A stretch of DNA of 64,000 bases. It comes from Paragorgia papillata (lineage: Eukaryota; Cnidaria; Anthozoa; Scleralcyonacea; Coralliidae). Shown here piece after piece: positions 1 through 11,525 of the stretch (position 1 is its first letter; each line of letters opens with the position of its first letter). The position numbers and the translations under genes were made by a program. Under the pieces are notes generated by a model. The model had not been told where the DNA came from, made no database searches, and worked only from the letters and a program-made list of their open reading frames with translations. The stretch is from contig JAWNZC010000338.1 in NCBI GenBank assembly GCA_035771165.1, positions 806,001-870,000 of the forward strand. Direction: 5' to 3'.

Positions 1-165
1 AAATCCGTTGTAAAACGTGATTGGCTCTTTTCAGTTTTTATTGTTTTTGATTGGCTTATTCGCTTCAAACATTTGCACTGTATTTCCTTAAAACTGCACT
101 GCTCTTATCCAATCAAAATTGAGAAATGTTTTCATGTATATTATTAAATACAAAACATGTTATGA
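1..165 (+). repeat. Dispersed repeat, copy A (window edge)
   Basis: This block begins AAATCCGTTGTAAAACGTGA and ends with a CATGTATATTATTA motif. Related copies lie at 25349-25520 (same orientation) and 56944-57084 (opposite orientation). All three keep a CCAATCA/TGATTGG-rich body. It looks like the end of a DNA transposon cut by the window boundary. The family is unnamed here. Confidence 0.7.
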
Positions 166-248
166 ATTCTAACAAATAGGTTAAATAATATCACATGGTG
201 CAGCACCTATATCGTCTTAAGCTGGACAAATTAATAACTAAACAGAAA

Positions 249-492
249 TAATTGACGGTACCGAAAAAGATCATGGCGGCGGTACATTTAACCACAATGC
301 TTTGCGACCTCAAATTAGCTCAAATAACTAAACATTGTTTATCATGCTTAAGTAAGCAATAACTGTATTCCTACAAAAGTTGACCGTTTTAAAACCCTAT
401 CTTCAGATATTTCTGCAAGAAACAATATTTACTGCACGCAAAGGATTGTGGTTAAATGTTCAAGTCGCCATCTTTTTCGGTACGGTCAATTA
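249..492. mobile_element. Foldback MITE, 244 bp
   Basis: The ends are inverted copies: TAATTGACGGTACCGAAAAA on the left and the matching GGTACGGTCAATTA on the right. The inverted repeat continues inward for about 55 bp, through a shared ATTTAACCACAAT block. No coding sequence is present. It is a non-autonomous element of unassigned superfamily. Confidence 0.75.
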
Positions 493-744
493 GTAACAGA
501 TGTTTGTTAGAGGTTTGTCAGGCTGTGGTTCCCAGAACTGAAATTAATGTCTCAGACAGAGTAAGTGCATCATATATAGTTAAACCAGACGCATTTTTAG
601 CCTTAAATCATGCCGAGAGAGAAACCGTATTATAAATTAAAATTTGGAATGTTGGGGTTTAACAACATACTAAAGTTAGAAAGTTCAATTTCTATAAAAG
701 AAGCATGTCCGATACGAATGAATTATGAAGCCATCTGAATGACA

Positions 745-3200
745 AGCTGTAGCAAGTCTATTAGCAAACACTGTTTAATGAACCACATGAAGTTATTTAC
801 TGTTCCATGGAACACGTGGAGTTATTCACAGTTCCATGGAAAACATGGAGCGGGAAACACATTCAGCTATTCACTGCTTCATGGAACGCATAGAGTTATT
901 CACAACTTCTTGTCTTCCCTGAAACAGCGAATATTAACTCAATGTGTTCCATGGAACAGTGAATAGCTGCATGTCTTCCATGGAACAGTTAACAACTCCA
1001 TGTGTTTCATGGAACAGTGATTAATTGCATGTCTTCCATGGAACAGTAAATAACTGCATGTCTTCCATGGAACAGTGAATAACTCCATGCATTCCATGGA
1101 ACAGTGAATAACTCCATGCATTCCATGGAACAGTGAGTGACTCCGTGCATTCCATGGAACAGTGAGTAATTTCATGCATTCCATGGAACAGTGAATAACT
1201 CCATGCATTCCATGGAACAGTGAATAATTCCATGTGCTCCATGGAATAGCGAATAACAACATGTGTTGCTCAGAACGGTGAATAACTCGATGCATTCCAT
1301 AGCCTGAAGCCCTCTCCCTAGTCCCCTCATCCGGTAACGCCTGCTACGCAGGCTATGCATTCCATGAAACAGTGAATAAATCCATGTGTTCCATGAAGCA
1401 GTCAATAATTCCATGTGTTCCATGAAACAGCGAATAACTCTATGTGTCCCATGGAACAGCGAATAACTTCATGTGTTCCCTGGAACAGCGAATAACTTCA
1501 TGTGTTCCCTGGAACAGCGAATAACTCCATGTGTTCCATGGTACAGCGAATAACTTCATGTGTTCCATGGAACAGTGAATAACTCCATGCGTTTCATGAA
1601 ACAGTGAATAACTTCATGTGTTCCATGGAACAGCGAATAACTCCATGTGTTCCATGAAACAGTCAATAATTCCATGTGTTCCATGAAACAGTGAATAACA
1701 CCATGTGTTCCATGGAACAGTGAATAACTCCATGCGTTTCATGAAACAGCGAATAACTTCATGTGCCCCATGGAACAACGAATAACTTCATGTGTTTCCT
1801 GAAACAGTGAATAACTCTATGCGTTTCATGAAACAGTGAATAACACCATGTGTTCTATGGAACAGCGAATAACTTCATGTGTTCCATGGAACAGTGAATA
1901 AGTCCATGCGTTTATTCATGAAACAGTGAATAACTTCGATTCATGTGTTCAATGGAACAGCGAATAACTCCATGTGTTCCATGGAACAGTGAATAACTCC
2001 ATGTGCTCCATGGAACAGTGAATAACTCCATGTGCTCCATGGAATAGTGAATAGCAAAATGCGTTCCATAACAAAAAATATCTTCATGTGTTTCTTGGAA
2101 CAGCGAAAAACTCCATGTGTTCCATAAAACAGTGAATCTGTTCTATCAAACTGGTACAGACATCTGCTGTTCCATGAAACGTATGTAGTTATTTACCGCG
2201 TGCAGTTATTTGCTGTTCGTTTAAATACAGGCAACTGATGGAACACATGAAGTTATTTACTGTTCCATGGAACACATGAAGTTATTTACTGTTCCATGGA
2301 ACACATGGAGTTATTCACTGTTCCATGAAACACATGGAGTTATTCACTGTTCCATGGAACATATGAAGTTATTCGCGCTGTTCTATGGAAGACATGAAGT
2401 TATTTACTGTTCCATGGAACATATGGAGTTAGTCACTGTTCCATGGAACACATGAAGTTATTCACTGTTCCATGGAACACATAACGTTATTCACTGTTCC
2501 ATGGAACACATGAAGTTATTCGCTGTTCTATGGAACACATGAAGTTATTCACTGTTCTATGGAAGACATGAAGTTATTTACTGTTCCATGGAACATATGG
2601 AGTTAGTCACTGTTCCATGGAACACATGAAGTTATTCACTGTTCCGTGGAACACATAACGTTATTCGCTGTTACGTTCTATGGAACACATGAAGTTATTC
2701 ACTGTTCCGTGGAACACATGCAGTCATTCACTGTTCTATGGAACACACAGAGTTATTCGATCACTGTTCCATCGAACACATGCAGATTTTCACTGTTCCG
2801 TGTGTCACATGCAGTTATTCGTTGTTCTGGGGAGCACACGAAGTTACTCGCTGTTCCTTCAAACACATGCAGTTATTCGCTGTTTTACGGAACACATTCA
2901 TAATTTACTGTTCCATGGAACACATGCGGTTACTCTATTTTTTGGGGAACATATTCAGTTATTCACTGTTACAGGGAACATATACACTTATTCACTTTCC
3001 ATGGAACACATTGAGTTATTCTCTGTTCCACAAACATTGAAAACCAGTGTGTTCAAAAGAACAGTGAATAAGTGTACGTACGTTTAAAGGAACAGTGAAT
3101 AGCTGGATGTGTTCCATAGAACAGTAAATAACTGCATGTGCTCAATATAGAACAGTGCGAATGACTCATATCATTTATGGAACAGTGAATAACACAATGT
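745..3200. repeat. Orientation-switching 29-bp minisatellite
   Basis: About 80 degenerate copies of a 29-bp unit centred on the 10-bp palindrome TTCCATGGAA, followed by AGTGAATAACTCCATG in one orientation. From about 780-915 the unit reads as ACATGAAGTTATT..CTGTTCC. From 939-2140 it is inverted, from 2190-3045 it flips back, and from 3050-3200 it inverts again. The unit length is not a multiple of three, so all frames of one strand stay open for long stretches and give repetitive pseudo-proteins. These are not genes. A 70-bp unrelated insert sits at about 1297-1365. Confidence 0.95.
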
Positions 3201-3204
3201 TTTT

Positions 3205-3640
3205 CATGTTTCAAGTTGAAACAGCCCATGTTTTTTCAATAACAGCCCCTTCATTGGGACTGAATTACTGCCCTCCATCGTTGGAGCCAAAAGAGCCCCG
3301 CTCAGCAAGCTAAATCAGCACTTTTTGGGGTCATAATCACTCCGACTATAGGAGCCAAATTGACTCCCTGATTTTCCAAAACAGCCCCACGAATCAGTCT
3401 TCATAAAAAAAACCAGCCCATGTGTTTTCCATAACAGCTCCTACTCAAAGCCAAAACAGCTCGTACCCAGAAGGGTCAAATCATCCCTTAGGGGGGGGGG
3501 GGGGGGGGGGGGGTCAAAATGGCACCCATAACAAGGCGGCCAAAAAAGATCTGTTTTGCGGTTACCTTTTTGGCCCCATTTTTTGGGTCGTTTCAGCCCT
3601 TTTTAATTTACAGTGCAGTGACTCAAATTCAGCTTTTTTA
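3205..3640. repeat. Degenerate AACAGCCC-type repeat with poly-G tract
   Basis: A stretch of loosely repeated AACAGCCCC, GGAGCCAAA and AAACAGCTC motifs follows the minisatellite. A run of 23 G lies at 3491-3513. No coding potential is supported. The G run could form a quadruplex or be an assembly-prone homopolymer. Confidence 0.6.
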
Positions 3641-4302
3641 AAATTAAAATGATCTTATCTAACTTTTCCTACTACCCTTAAACAAAGTGTTCACCATGTA
3701 CACTTACAATTTTATAAGTAAGTTTTGGCTTGCCATTGTATCATTTGTATGTAAATGCCCATAAAGATCGGCCGCTCATGCATATTTTAACTACTAATTA
3801 AAATATTGAGTCCCGATACTTTCGGGATTAGCACCCATCAGGACCGCTATACTTTCGAGTAGCCGTTAGTTCAGGAGGTCGTTATTTTCGAGTAGCAAAA
3901 GTGTTTGTTATGATAGCTAAATATTTTATATATTTTGATACGCATATACGTGCTTATTTGGCCAGATTTTTTCTGTTTAGTTATACAAGGACTCGGATTT
4001 GAACTGTGTATTTAAATTTTTACATTAGTTACATACTTACATTATGATATAGCGTGGTTCCAGAGAGGATCTCAGAGTGTGTGCGGCTAGAGGAATCATG
4101 TAAGTCAATTACTGTTTGTGAGCATCTTTTTCAAATGAAAAGTTATATCGCTTAAATGTAACCCGTTACTTTCGGGTATAGTCGTTATACTTTTGGGGGG
4201 ACCGCTAGTTTCGGAAATTACTTACAGAGATTTTAAAAATTTGCCTTTACTTTCGAGTAGCCGTTATTTTGGGTAGGGGCCGCTACTTTGGTAACTCAAT
4301 GG
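3641..4302. other. Gene-free AT-rich stretch with CTTTCGAGTAGCCGTTA repeats
   Basis: No gene is visible. Short motifs of the type TACTTTCGAGTAGCCGTTA recur around 3815-3895 and 4155-4290, suggesting the decayed ends of a transposable element around 3810-4290. Confidence 0.4.
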
Positions 4303-6157
4303 TATTTCCGTATTTGTATAGGTATAATAGCTTGGTTTCGGGCGCAACTTGGAAAAAACATGCGCGAGTATTACACATGGCTTTTCTGCACTGCATTACA
4401 TTACATTACATTAACATTGCACTCCTCTCGACAAACCAAGGATGCAGTAATTTTGTCATGTATATTATTAGGAAACTTATAGATCGCCAGACGATTTTAC
4501 TTGTCAAGTATAGACGCCTCCTGATAATCTGTCGGGTAAAGGGTTAAAATACATTATTCTATACATCACTGTGCATGAAAGGAGGGATTGAACTATATCT
4601 GAATTTTGCCCTAATGAATGCAGCACTTCGTACTTAGATGATGTTTGGGCTTCTTTGTCAGTTTTAGTTTCGAGTGACGGCATACGTAGGCTATGTCTAT
4701 AGAACTTTTCAAGATTAGCTCAGACTCGCAGACTGACAAATCAGAGTGGCTTTTACTGTAAAGGATGCCCAAAGTGGCAACGCCGGATTCTTGAACCTGC
4801 CGCGAGTGGGCGACAACTCACGTTGATATTATGCAGGACTTTCGAAAGATCCTATTCTATTTAGTGTATCATTCCCCACCAGATGACCCAGATTTATTAA
4901 ATAGGTCTAGTTTAACCTTTTCACTGTTATACAGTATTTTACTCTGGCTATTCCAGACGACGCTACCGGTCAAGGAGAGTATTTCCATATTTGTATAGGT
5001 ATAATAGCTTGGTTTCGGGCGCAACTTGGAAAAAACATGTGCGAGTGAGCCGAGTTTTTCAAAGACCATCAAAAGTGCACGAGTCCGAAGGACAAGTGCT
5101 ATTTGAGGTCTTTGGAAAATTCACGAGTGCGTGTTTTTTCCCCAAAAATTGCACGTGGAATCATGCTATTACTTATCAGTAATACAGATGAAAATGTTAG
5201 ACAAATGTTCTTCCAGCTACGACGTTACGTACCACACATTGTTCCATTTCTCGAAGGTTCAATGGTTTAAACTGCTTCGCTTCGTTCACTAAAACATCAA
5301 ACGTTTTACTCATAGCATCTAATCTCTTCTTGCAGGAACTATAATGACAATATTAAAGTTTATATATATATTCATTCTGTATTTTATCGAAATGTTCTCC
5401 AACAACTCTATATTATTTTGGTCGCCATATTGGATTTTCTAGTGAAGGAAAAACCATAGGCATTTCATTGGCTTTCCGGTAGATTCCGGTTTTTTATTAG
5501 CCGATCAGAATGCTTAATACTCGTTGGAATTAGCACTGTATTACACCTTGGCTTTTCTGCACTGCATTACATTAACATTGCACTCCTCTCGACAAACCAA
5601 GGATGCAGTAATTTTGTCATGTATATTATTAGGAAACTTATAGATCGCCAGACGATTTTACTTGTCAAGTATAGACGCCGCCTGATAATCTGTCGGGTAA
5701 AGGGTTAACCTTTAACATGTTTAACATGATTCTATACATCACTGTGCATGAAAGGAGGGATTGAACTATATCTGAATTTTGCCCAATAATAATGAATGCA
5801 GCACTTCGTACTTAGATGATGTTTGGGCTCTTTGTCAGTTTTAGTTTCGAATGACGGTATACGTAGGCTATGTCTATAGAACTTTTCAAGATTGGCTCAG
5901 ACTCGCAGACTGACAAATCAGAGTGGCTTTTACTGTAAAGGATGCCCAAAGTGGCTACGCCGGATTCTTGAACCTGCCGCGAGTGGGCGACAACTCACGT
6001 TGATATTATGCAGGACTTTTGAAAGATCCTATTCTATTTAGTGTATCATTCCCCACCAGATGACCCAGATATATTAAATAGGTCTAGTTTAACCTTTTCA
6101 CTGTTATACAGTATTTTACTCTGGCTATTCCAGACGACACTACCAGTCAAGGAGAGT
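4303..6157 (+). repeat. Direct tandem duplication, units 4303-4977 and 4978-6157
   Basis: Both units start with TATTTCC(G/A)TATTTGTATA and continue through the same GGTTTCGGGCGCAACTTGG block. The segment at about 4373-4977 is repeated nearly base for base at about 5546-6157, including GCATTCATTAGGG/AATGCAGCACTTCG and the CACTCCTCTCGACAAACCAA region. Unit 2 carries roughly 500 bp (about 5042-5545) that unit 1 lacks. The simplest reading is a duplication followed by a deletion in unit 1, although insertion in unit 2 is possible. Confidence 0.85.
4985..5190 (+). mobile_element. Foldback element, TTTGTATAGGTAATAGC family, copy 1
   Basis: The block from TTTGTATAGGTATAATAGCT to TGCTATTACTTAT is a long imperfect inverted repeat with CACGAGT and TTTTCAAAGACC in both arms. 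A second copy, inverted, lies at about 57405-57592 and shares the central GACTCGTGCA/TGCACGAGTC segment. It has no coding sequence. Confidence 0.7.
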
Positions 6158-6159
6158 CT

Positions 6160-8157
6160 GGCAGTGTGTGAGGGTCATAACATAGTTATAGTAGGAAGGT
6201 GTCTGATTAGTTTAGATAACCTATAAACCTAACTCAGACAAAACCCTTAACTCTATATAATCATAAATGAGCGTGCGAATGAATTCATAATTAACAAGAG
6301 GGCATTCAGAGTCTGCATATACCTCCGCCAGCGGAGTTGTTGTTTGAGATGTTTGAAAAGAGAATATGTATATGAATGAATAAAATGCGTGATTGCACTT
6401 GTACCAAAATTACACAATAAAAATAAAATAAGTTTGCATATAATGAGATAATGAGTGCAATCAAGCATTTCTTCTGGCATGGAGAATTTTGTTTCAACCT
6501 CTATTTGTCTGTCAGTTTGCCTGTCTTTCACCATGAAATTAAAGTTTGTGGAAATATTGATCATGACCAAGGACCAACCCTTTCAATTTTGGTTTAATAT
6601 GGTTGAAATTTGGATGAGAAATTAAAAGAAATCTGACATGATTGGTGACTTATATGGCCAATCAGAAAACCGGTAATTTATACTATATAGCTATACCACT
6701 TTACCGCGAGCCGTGAACGTGCCCTCGCCCGTTTTTACCCAATTTTTTTGTAAATCTACGTAAATACCCGTTAACGCAACGCCTCTTGCGCTGTATTTTT
6801 ATTGGAGTCCTGGACCCTTTTTTATTGGTTTAATCCCGCCTACCGGGATTCAAACAATGGCAAATAGAAAGTTTATTATTTTATCGGATATTAACATAGG
6901 CGTACGGGCACAAATTTATAGGGGGGGGGGGGGGGGGGCGGAGAACATTTTGCCCGACTGAAACGGAAATTGCCCGACATTTGATATAAAAAAATCACTA
7001 AGTGCGTGTTGTTCAATATACTTTATCTCCTACAATACACAGATATTAAATTGTTTTGATTACTTTTCTTTATTTTCATCCTATTTTTAAATTTTCCCCC
7101 TATATTTTTGCCCGACTTAGCTTGAAAATTTGCCCGACTTAGCAACATTTCCATTCGTCTGGGGGGAAATTTTCATTTATACTTAGACTTAGCAACATAG
7201 CAGCATTTCCATTCGTCTGCCCCCCATGGGCATGGTACGGCATGATGCACGATGAAGAAAACCCGATATGTTTGAACGCCCTAGCTTTAGTATGAGCATA
7301 AAATGGACCAGTGAATGGACGAAGACAATAAAGCTTAAAGTCTAAACGTAGCAGACTCATATTCGGCAATACCTGAAAATAATTAACATTGACTGTATAC
7401 ATGCATGCTAAAGAAAAAAAAGTGGTGAACAATAGAGAGATTTTTAGCAGCAAAACAATTTTATAACTATCCGAGCGGGTAGTTTTAGATGAAATGGAAG
7501 GACTCCGCTCGAAACTTTATTCTGATTTCAAATAACTGAATAAGTACAACAAGGTTGACATGGGTTGCCTGTCTGTGTCTCATGTCCAGACCTCTTTGCC
7601 GAGTTATGATCTCGATCTTGAGAGTTTGTTGACACGTTTTATGACGTTTTGTGACGTAAAAGGATTTGCTGTACGTTTGATTCGGTTTGAAGCAATTTGA
7701 AGTTGGTCCACACCAACGACGGCGAGGGATTCTGTAATTCGCAATGCCACGAGTCAACCTCTGAACACACTTGTGAACTTACACTGATTTCGGTGAGGAG
7801 AGTTTATCTTTTCGAGGTAAGATATCAGTTTCTACAACTGACAACTGTGTTTCTTGGTAGAAGATTTCACAGTTGTTTTCTTCTATTTTTAGGTGTATAA
7901 TTGGTGTGGGTTCATTGTGTTTGCACTGATCAGCATTATGACCAGAAGACGCTACTATCTGCGTGTGTGTATTTTGACTTATACAAATTCTGAAAAATAA
8001 TCTGATGGGCTCAATGGTACATCGCTGTATAATTTCATTAAAGCTCTAGATTTGTCAAAACATATTAAGCACTTGGAATTGCATTAATAGTTTTGCCACA
8101 GCAAATTTAAATAGAGGCATGAGAGGCATGATTATTTAATATTTGTATATTAATTGT
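6160..8157. other. No recognised gene; repeat remnants and poly-G
   Basis: Around 6310-6600 lies a repeat with CCTCCGCCAG resembling the block near 58100-58330. A run of 18 G occurs at 6921-6938. TTTGCCCGACT(T/G) is repeated between 6950 and 7150. At 7640-7665 two TGACGT motifs sit close together, and a good donor-like GAGGTAAGAT occurs at about 7813. This could be a promoter with an untranslated first exon, but no coding exon was found to support it. Confidence 0.35.
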
Positions 8158-8263
8158 GTGTATGTATATCCTGTCAAAACCCTTAGTTATAGAAACTTGT
8201 AGTTTTCAATCTTATAATTAAAAAATATAGAAGAAATGTGTAAAATTAAAATACTCTGTCTAT

Positions 8264-8479
8264 ACACACGACTTTCGAATCTCAGTTGACAGTTCTGAAT
8301 TGGGACCAAACTAATTTCAATTCATAACATCAGGCAAAGACTGATACTATTCATTTGCATTGCATTTAAATTACCGAACTCAATTATACGGAGACCTCAG
8401 CTAGATGTTATGAACTGAAATGAGTTTTATCCCGACTCAGAACGCGTCATGCTGACCTTGAGATTCGAAAGTCATGTAT
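8264..8479 (+). mobile_element. MITE, ACGACTTTCGAATCTCA ends, copy 1
   Basis: About 215 bp with terminal inverted repeats reading ACACGACTTTCGAATCTCA on the left and GAGATTCGAAAGTCATGTAT on the right. A second copy is at 47781-47997. The interior holds another inverted pair around AATTCATAACATC and GATGTTATGAACTGAAATG. It is non-coding. Confidence 0.85.
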
Positions 8480-8687
8480 TGTAATTAATATTAAGTGTTT
8501 GAACTTTCCAGCCTCCTTTGCAGGCAACTCTGTGGGCTCTTAATATGGTGAAGAGGTGAGAAAAACTTGGGTGGAGTGGGCAATCTTGGGTGGGGTGGAC
8601 AAATTTGTGGGCAAACTTGGGTGGAGTGGGTAATCTTAGGTGGAGTGGCCGGCAATCTCGGGTGGAGTGGGCAATCTCGGGTGGAGT

Positions 8688-8870
8688 TAGCCTGTTACCC
8701 TGGCCCAATTTCAAAAGAAATATGGGCCAGGTAACCACTGATTTCATTCTCGTGTCATAGTGCTAAATCCACTTATGACGATTGCAGTTTTACTCATAGC
8801 CACTAAAAACGCGCGAAATTTTAACTAATGGGAAAGCAGAAGTCTTTAGTGGTTACCTGGCTAGGGTGGG
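8688..8870 (-). mobile_element. MITE, GTACCCTGGC ends, copy 1
   Basis: About 183 bp. The right arm reads AGTGGTTACCTGGC and the left arm TACCCTGGCCCAATTTCAAA. The element matches 37539-37746 in inverted orientation across almost its whole length, including CACTTATGACGATTGCA. It is inserted inside the GTGGAGTGGGC array of the element at 8158-9001. Confidence 0.85.
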
Positions 8871-9269
8871 GGAATTTTGGGTGGATTGGGCAAGCTCAGG
8901 TAGAGTGGGCAAGGGGGGTGTCACATTGGCCAAAGACTACATAGAGTTGCCTGTGGAATAGACTAAAGGTTTTTGTCCCATTTGAGGCAGCATTTCACTT
9001 GCGATAGTAATTTCTATAGTAATAATAATAAAGGTCTTTATTGACATTAAAAAGGAGCAAACAAGCGTGCTCTAATTACAGAGAATAATCAATAATTAGT
9101 ATTACATAATAACATATTTACAAAAGAACTAAGTCGATAATTACAATTTGTTAAAAAGACATCTATTAATAAAAACGGACTTAAAGCGGCTATAGTTTGC
9201 ACCCTAGGTAATATATAATTATGTGCCCTATTTCTCAGTTGTCTAGTTCTACAAGAAGGAAGGAGATGG

Positions 9270-9387
9270 CTAAGACTACCTTTACACTAGAGCAAAAGTA
9301 TCCGGATTCACATTGTTTTTCATCCTCATGGGAATAAAAAACAATGTGAATCCGGATACTTTTGCTCTAGTGTAAACGGGGTCTTAG
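9270..9387. mobile_element. 118-bp hairpin MITE inside the LINE
   Basis: The arms are CTAAGACTACCTTTACACTA on the left and its complement ending GTCTTAG on the right, with GAGCAAAAGTATCCGGATTC in each arm and a short loop. It interrupts the C-terminal part of the LINE reading frame, so it is younger than the LINE copy. Confidence 0.85.
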
Positions 9388-10120
9388 AGCCGTGTCCATA
9401 GTAATTATTTTTTGCCACATCTTCATGTCCCTCCCTATTCTGTAAAATCTCAGTGATATTATATTGCCTAGAGCAGTAACCAGACTTAAAAGATCGAACA
9501 AATAATTTATCAATCCTACTTAAATATTTATCATAAAAGGCACTGCCCCAGACTTCAATGGCATACAAGAAAATTGACAAGATAAGACTCTGAAAGAGTA
9601 GATCTAATTAATTACTGGTTGAATATTTGTAAAATTTACAAATCCTAATAAGAATATACAAGCGACTACTGGCTTTATTGAGTAAATAATCCAAGTGTGT
9701 ATCCCAATTAGTAGGCCTATCCTCGAAAGTAACACCTAGTAATTTAATTAAGTCGATTGTGGCAAGGGGATCAGGTGGTATTCTGGTGGTTTTTCCTCTA
9801 AGCAGCAGTTCCCATGTTTTCTTAAAATTAATATTCATGCGGTTTTCCTCAGACCATTTAATGAAAGACTGGACTTCAAGCTCAGCTTCATTAGAATCAG
9901 CTTTGCCCCTGTAAACAGGCCTAGGTATACCAAGCGTAATATCATCGGTATACTTACCTAACACATTATTCGAGTTTACAGCCTTTATATCATTGATCAA
10001 AATGGAAAAGAGAATCGGACCAAGAACGGTCCCCTGTGGTACACCCCTGTTAATGGGAAGATATTTTGTAATAATACCATCAATGATAACGCTTTGCTTT
10101 CTATTATCCTAGAAACTTAA

Positions 10121-10271
10121 GCCTGCAGGTTTCCATATAGCCGTAAGCGCCGGCGGCATGGTTATCGCATACAGCTTTTTATTGCTGGCTAATTCAACAC
10201 TGTCTATGATTGGACCATCGCCCCTTGCCGCAGCCATGCCGCCGGCTCTTACGGCTATATGGAAACCAGGC
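10121..10271. mobile_element. TTAA-flanked MITE, GCCTGGTTTCC ends, copy 1
   Basis: 151 bp flanked by TTAA at 10117-10120 and 10272-10275, the target duplication typical of piggyBac and Kolobok elements. The ends are GCCTG(CA)GGTTTCC and GGAAACCAGGC. The inverted repeats extend through ATATAGCCGTAAG.GCCGGCG. A copy sits at 54684-54842. It is inserted between motifs A and B of the reverse transcriptase. Confidence 0.92.
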
Positions 10272-11038
10272 TTAATAAGCCGGCAATTCTTAATGTAAGG
10301 ATTAATATGAACATTGTTTAATTTGGCACAAAGGATGCTGTGTGATACGGATCGAAAACCTTACTGAAATCAAAAGAAAACATTCTTACAAAATCAGCAT
10401 CACTATCCAACCATTTAAGCCAGGTAAGTAGAGTTATGGCCCTGACGATAGGCAAATTGATCTAAATCAATATAATTATTACATGCAATAGCTAATTCGT
10501 GTTTACATGTATATACTGATCGTTCAAAAAGGCGCATTATAATGTCAGTCACAGATATAGGTCTTAATTGATTGCTGGAAGTCAACGCCTCCTCCTTGGG
10601 CAAAGGCTTGATGTTGGCCAGCTTCCAGATAGAAGGAACGGTATGCTGCCGCAGTGAGCTGTTAAAAATGTCGGTGATATAAACTGGGGCAAGGTCATAA
10701 CTTATCACGGAAGAGCCAGTAAAAGGAGATCGTCAGGACCACACGCAGCCCTTTTTCCAGTTTATTAAGAAACTGTGTGACGGCAGATTACCATACATAT
10801 TCCGATATTCGCTTTTCTAGACTAAAACGATGCCTATATATTAGGCAAACACTTATTTAACAAATAGACAACGAGCCCGAGTCGTCTAATTGTTTTAGTA
10901 TAAATCAAATAGTCGCACAAACTATTACTTTAAAGAAACAAAGTAACTGAAACCTCTGCAAAATGCGAGTTTTCTCCCATTATTTTGCATTTAAAACTTG
11001 ATTCTTTTTCAACTTCCAAAGCGAACTGAACAGCCTTT

Positions 11039-11337
11039 AAAGGTGCTGTCAAGTCCGTTCTGCGCATGATCCGGCATCTTTGTTTTGAGGGACCTCAAAA
11101 CAAGACATTCGTAGATAATTACATGAAGTACTCAACTCAGTGTAAACCGTTAGGGGCAACATAGCAGAACATTAAGAGATTCGGCGAGGATATTTCTTCG
11201 TATTTCTTCTATTTCTTCTGAAAATGTTTTGTTTTGGGTACAAGTCATGAACAGGAAGCAAGAAAATCTTACAATCTTGAATAAGATATGTAAACATTAG
11301 TTACGTACATGCGCAGAAAGGACTGGTCAGCACCTTT
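11039..11337. mobile_element. TIR element, AAAGGTGCTG ends
   Basis: About 300 bp bounded by AAAGGTGCTGTCAAGTCC on the left and GGACTGGTCAGCACCTTT on the right, each followed inward by TTCTGCGCATG. The interior is non-coding. The superfamily is not assigned. Confidence 0.7.
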
Positions 11338-11339
11338 AT

Positions 11340-11525
11340 ATTCCAACATTTTTTCAATTTCTTTCATAACAAATTTGTAGTAGATATTTAAATGTATAAT
11401 GTGTAATGTAATATATTTGTAGTAATATATTTAGATGTATTAGTTAAATTTAGTAGGCGAAGAGCCATTTTGTGGATGTACTACTAATAAACCATTATTA
11501 TTATTATTATTATTATTATAAATGT
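11340..11525 (+). mobile_element. 3' end of a CR1-like LINE
   Basis: The segment ends AATAAACCATTATTATTATT, a microsatellite tail of the type that closes CR1/L2-like LINEs. It is preceded by GGCGAAGAGCCATTTTGTGG. No coding sequence remains. Confidence 0.55.

Larger units (their letters stand above)
8158..9001 (+). mobile_element. Transposon with GGTGGAGTGGGCAA minisatellite, copy 1
   Basis: The element has an internal array of GGTGGAGTGGGCAATCT units, bounded by GGCAACTCTGTGGG on one side and AGAGTTGCCTGTGG on the other. A second, inverted copy is at 27640-27985. They share the flanks GTCAAAACCCTTAG and TGCCTCAAATGGGACAAAAA. Two younger elements, 8264-8479 and 8688-8870, have inserted into this copy. 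No coding sequence was found. Confidence 0.75.
9010..10795 (-). pseudogene. Non-LTR retrotransposon reverse transcriptase, CR1/L2-like, 5'-truncated
   Basis: Read on the minus strand, this encodes a broken reverse transcriptase. From 10780 downward come a GPDD motif, then SLRQHTVPSIWKLANIKPLP and NQLRPISVTD. Near 10380 lies motif A (FSFDFSK.FD), near 10030 motif B (GVPQGTVLGPILF), and near 9950 the catalytic YTDD box. A C-terminal block follows, with KLLGVTFED and a region beginning MSIFLYAIEVWGSAFYDK. Frameshifts (for example near 10715), stops and two inserted elements (9270-9387 and 10121-10271) make it inactive. The 3' end has a TAATAATAATAA tail next to TTTATTGACATT at 9020-9045, typical of CR1-like elements that end in short tandem repeats. 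The endonuclease half is absent. Confidence 0.88.

Noticed and set aside
739..3087. Several open frames of 60-135 codons with repeated VPWNTWSYSLFHG-like peptides
   Set aside because: They are translations of the 29-bp minisatellite in successive frames, not proteins.
745..3200. CRISPR-like array
   Set aside because: Repeats are contiguous and degenerate, without unique spacers, and the sequence is eukaryotic.
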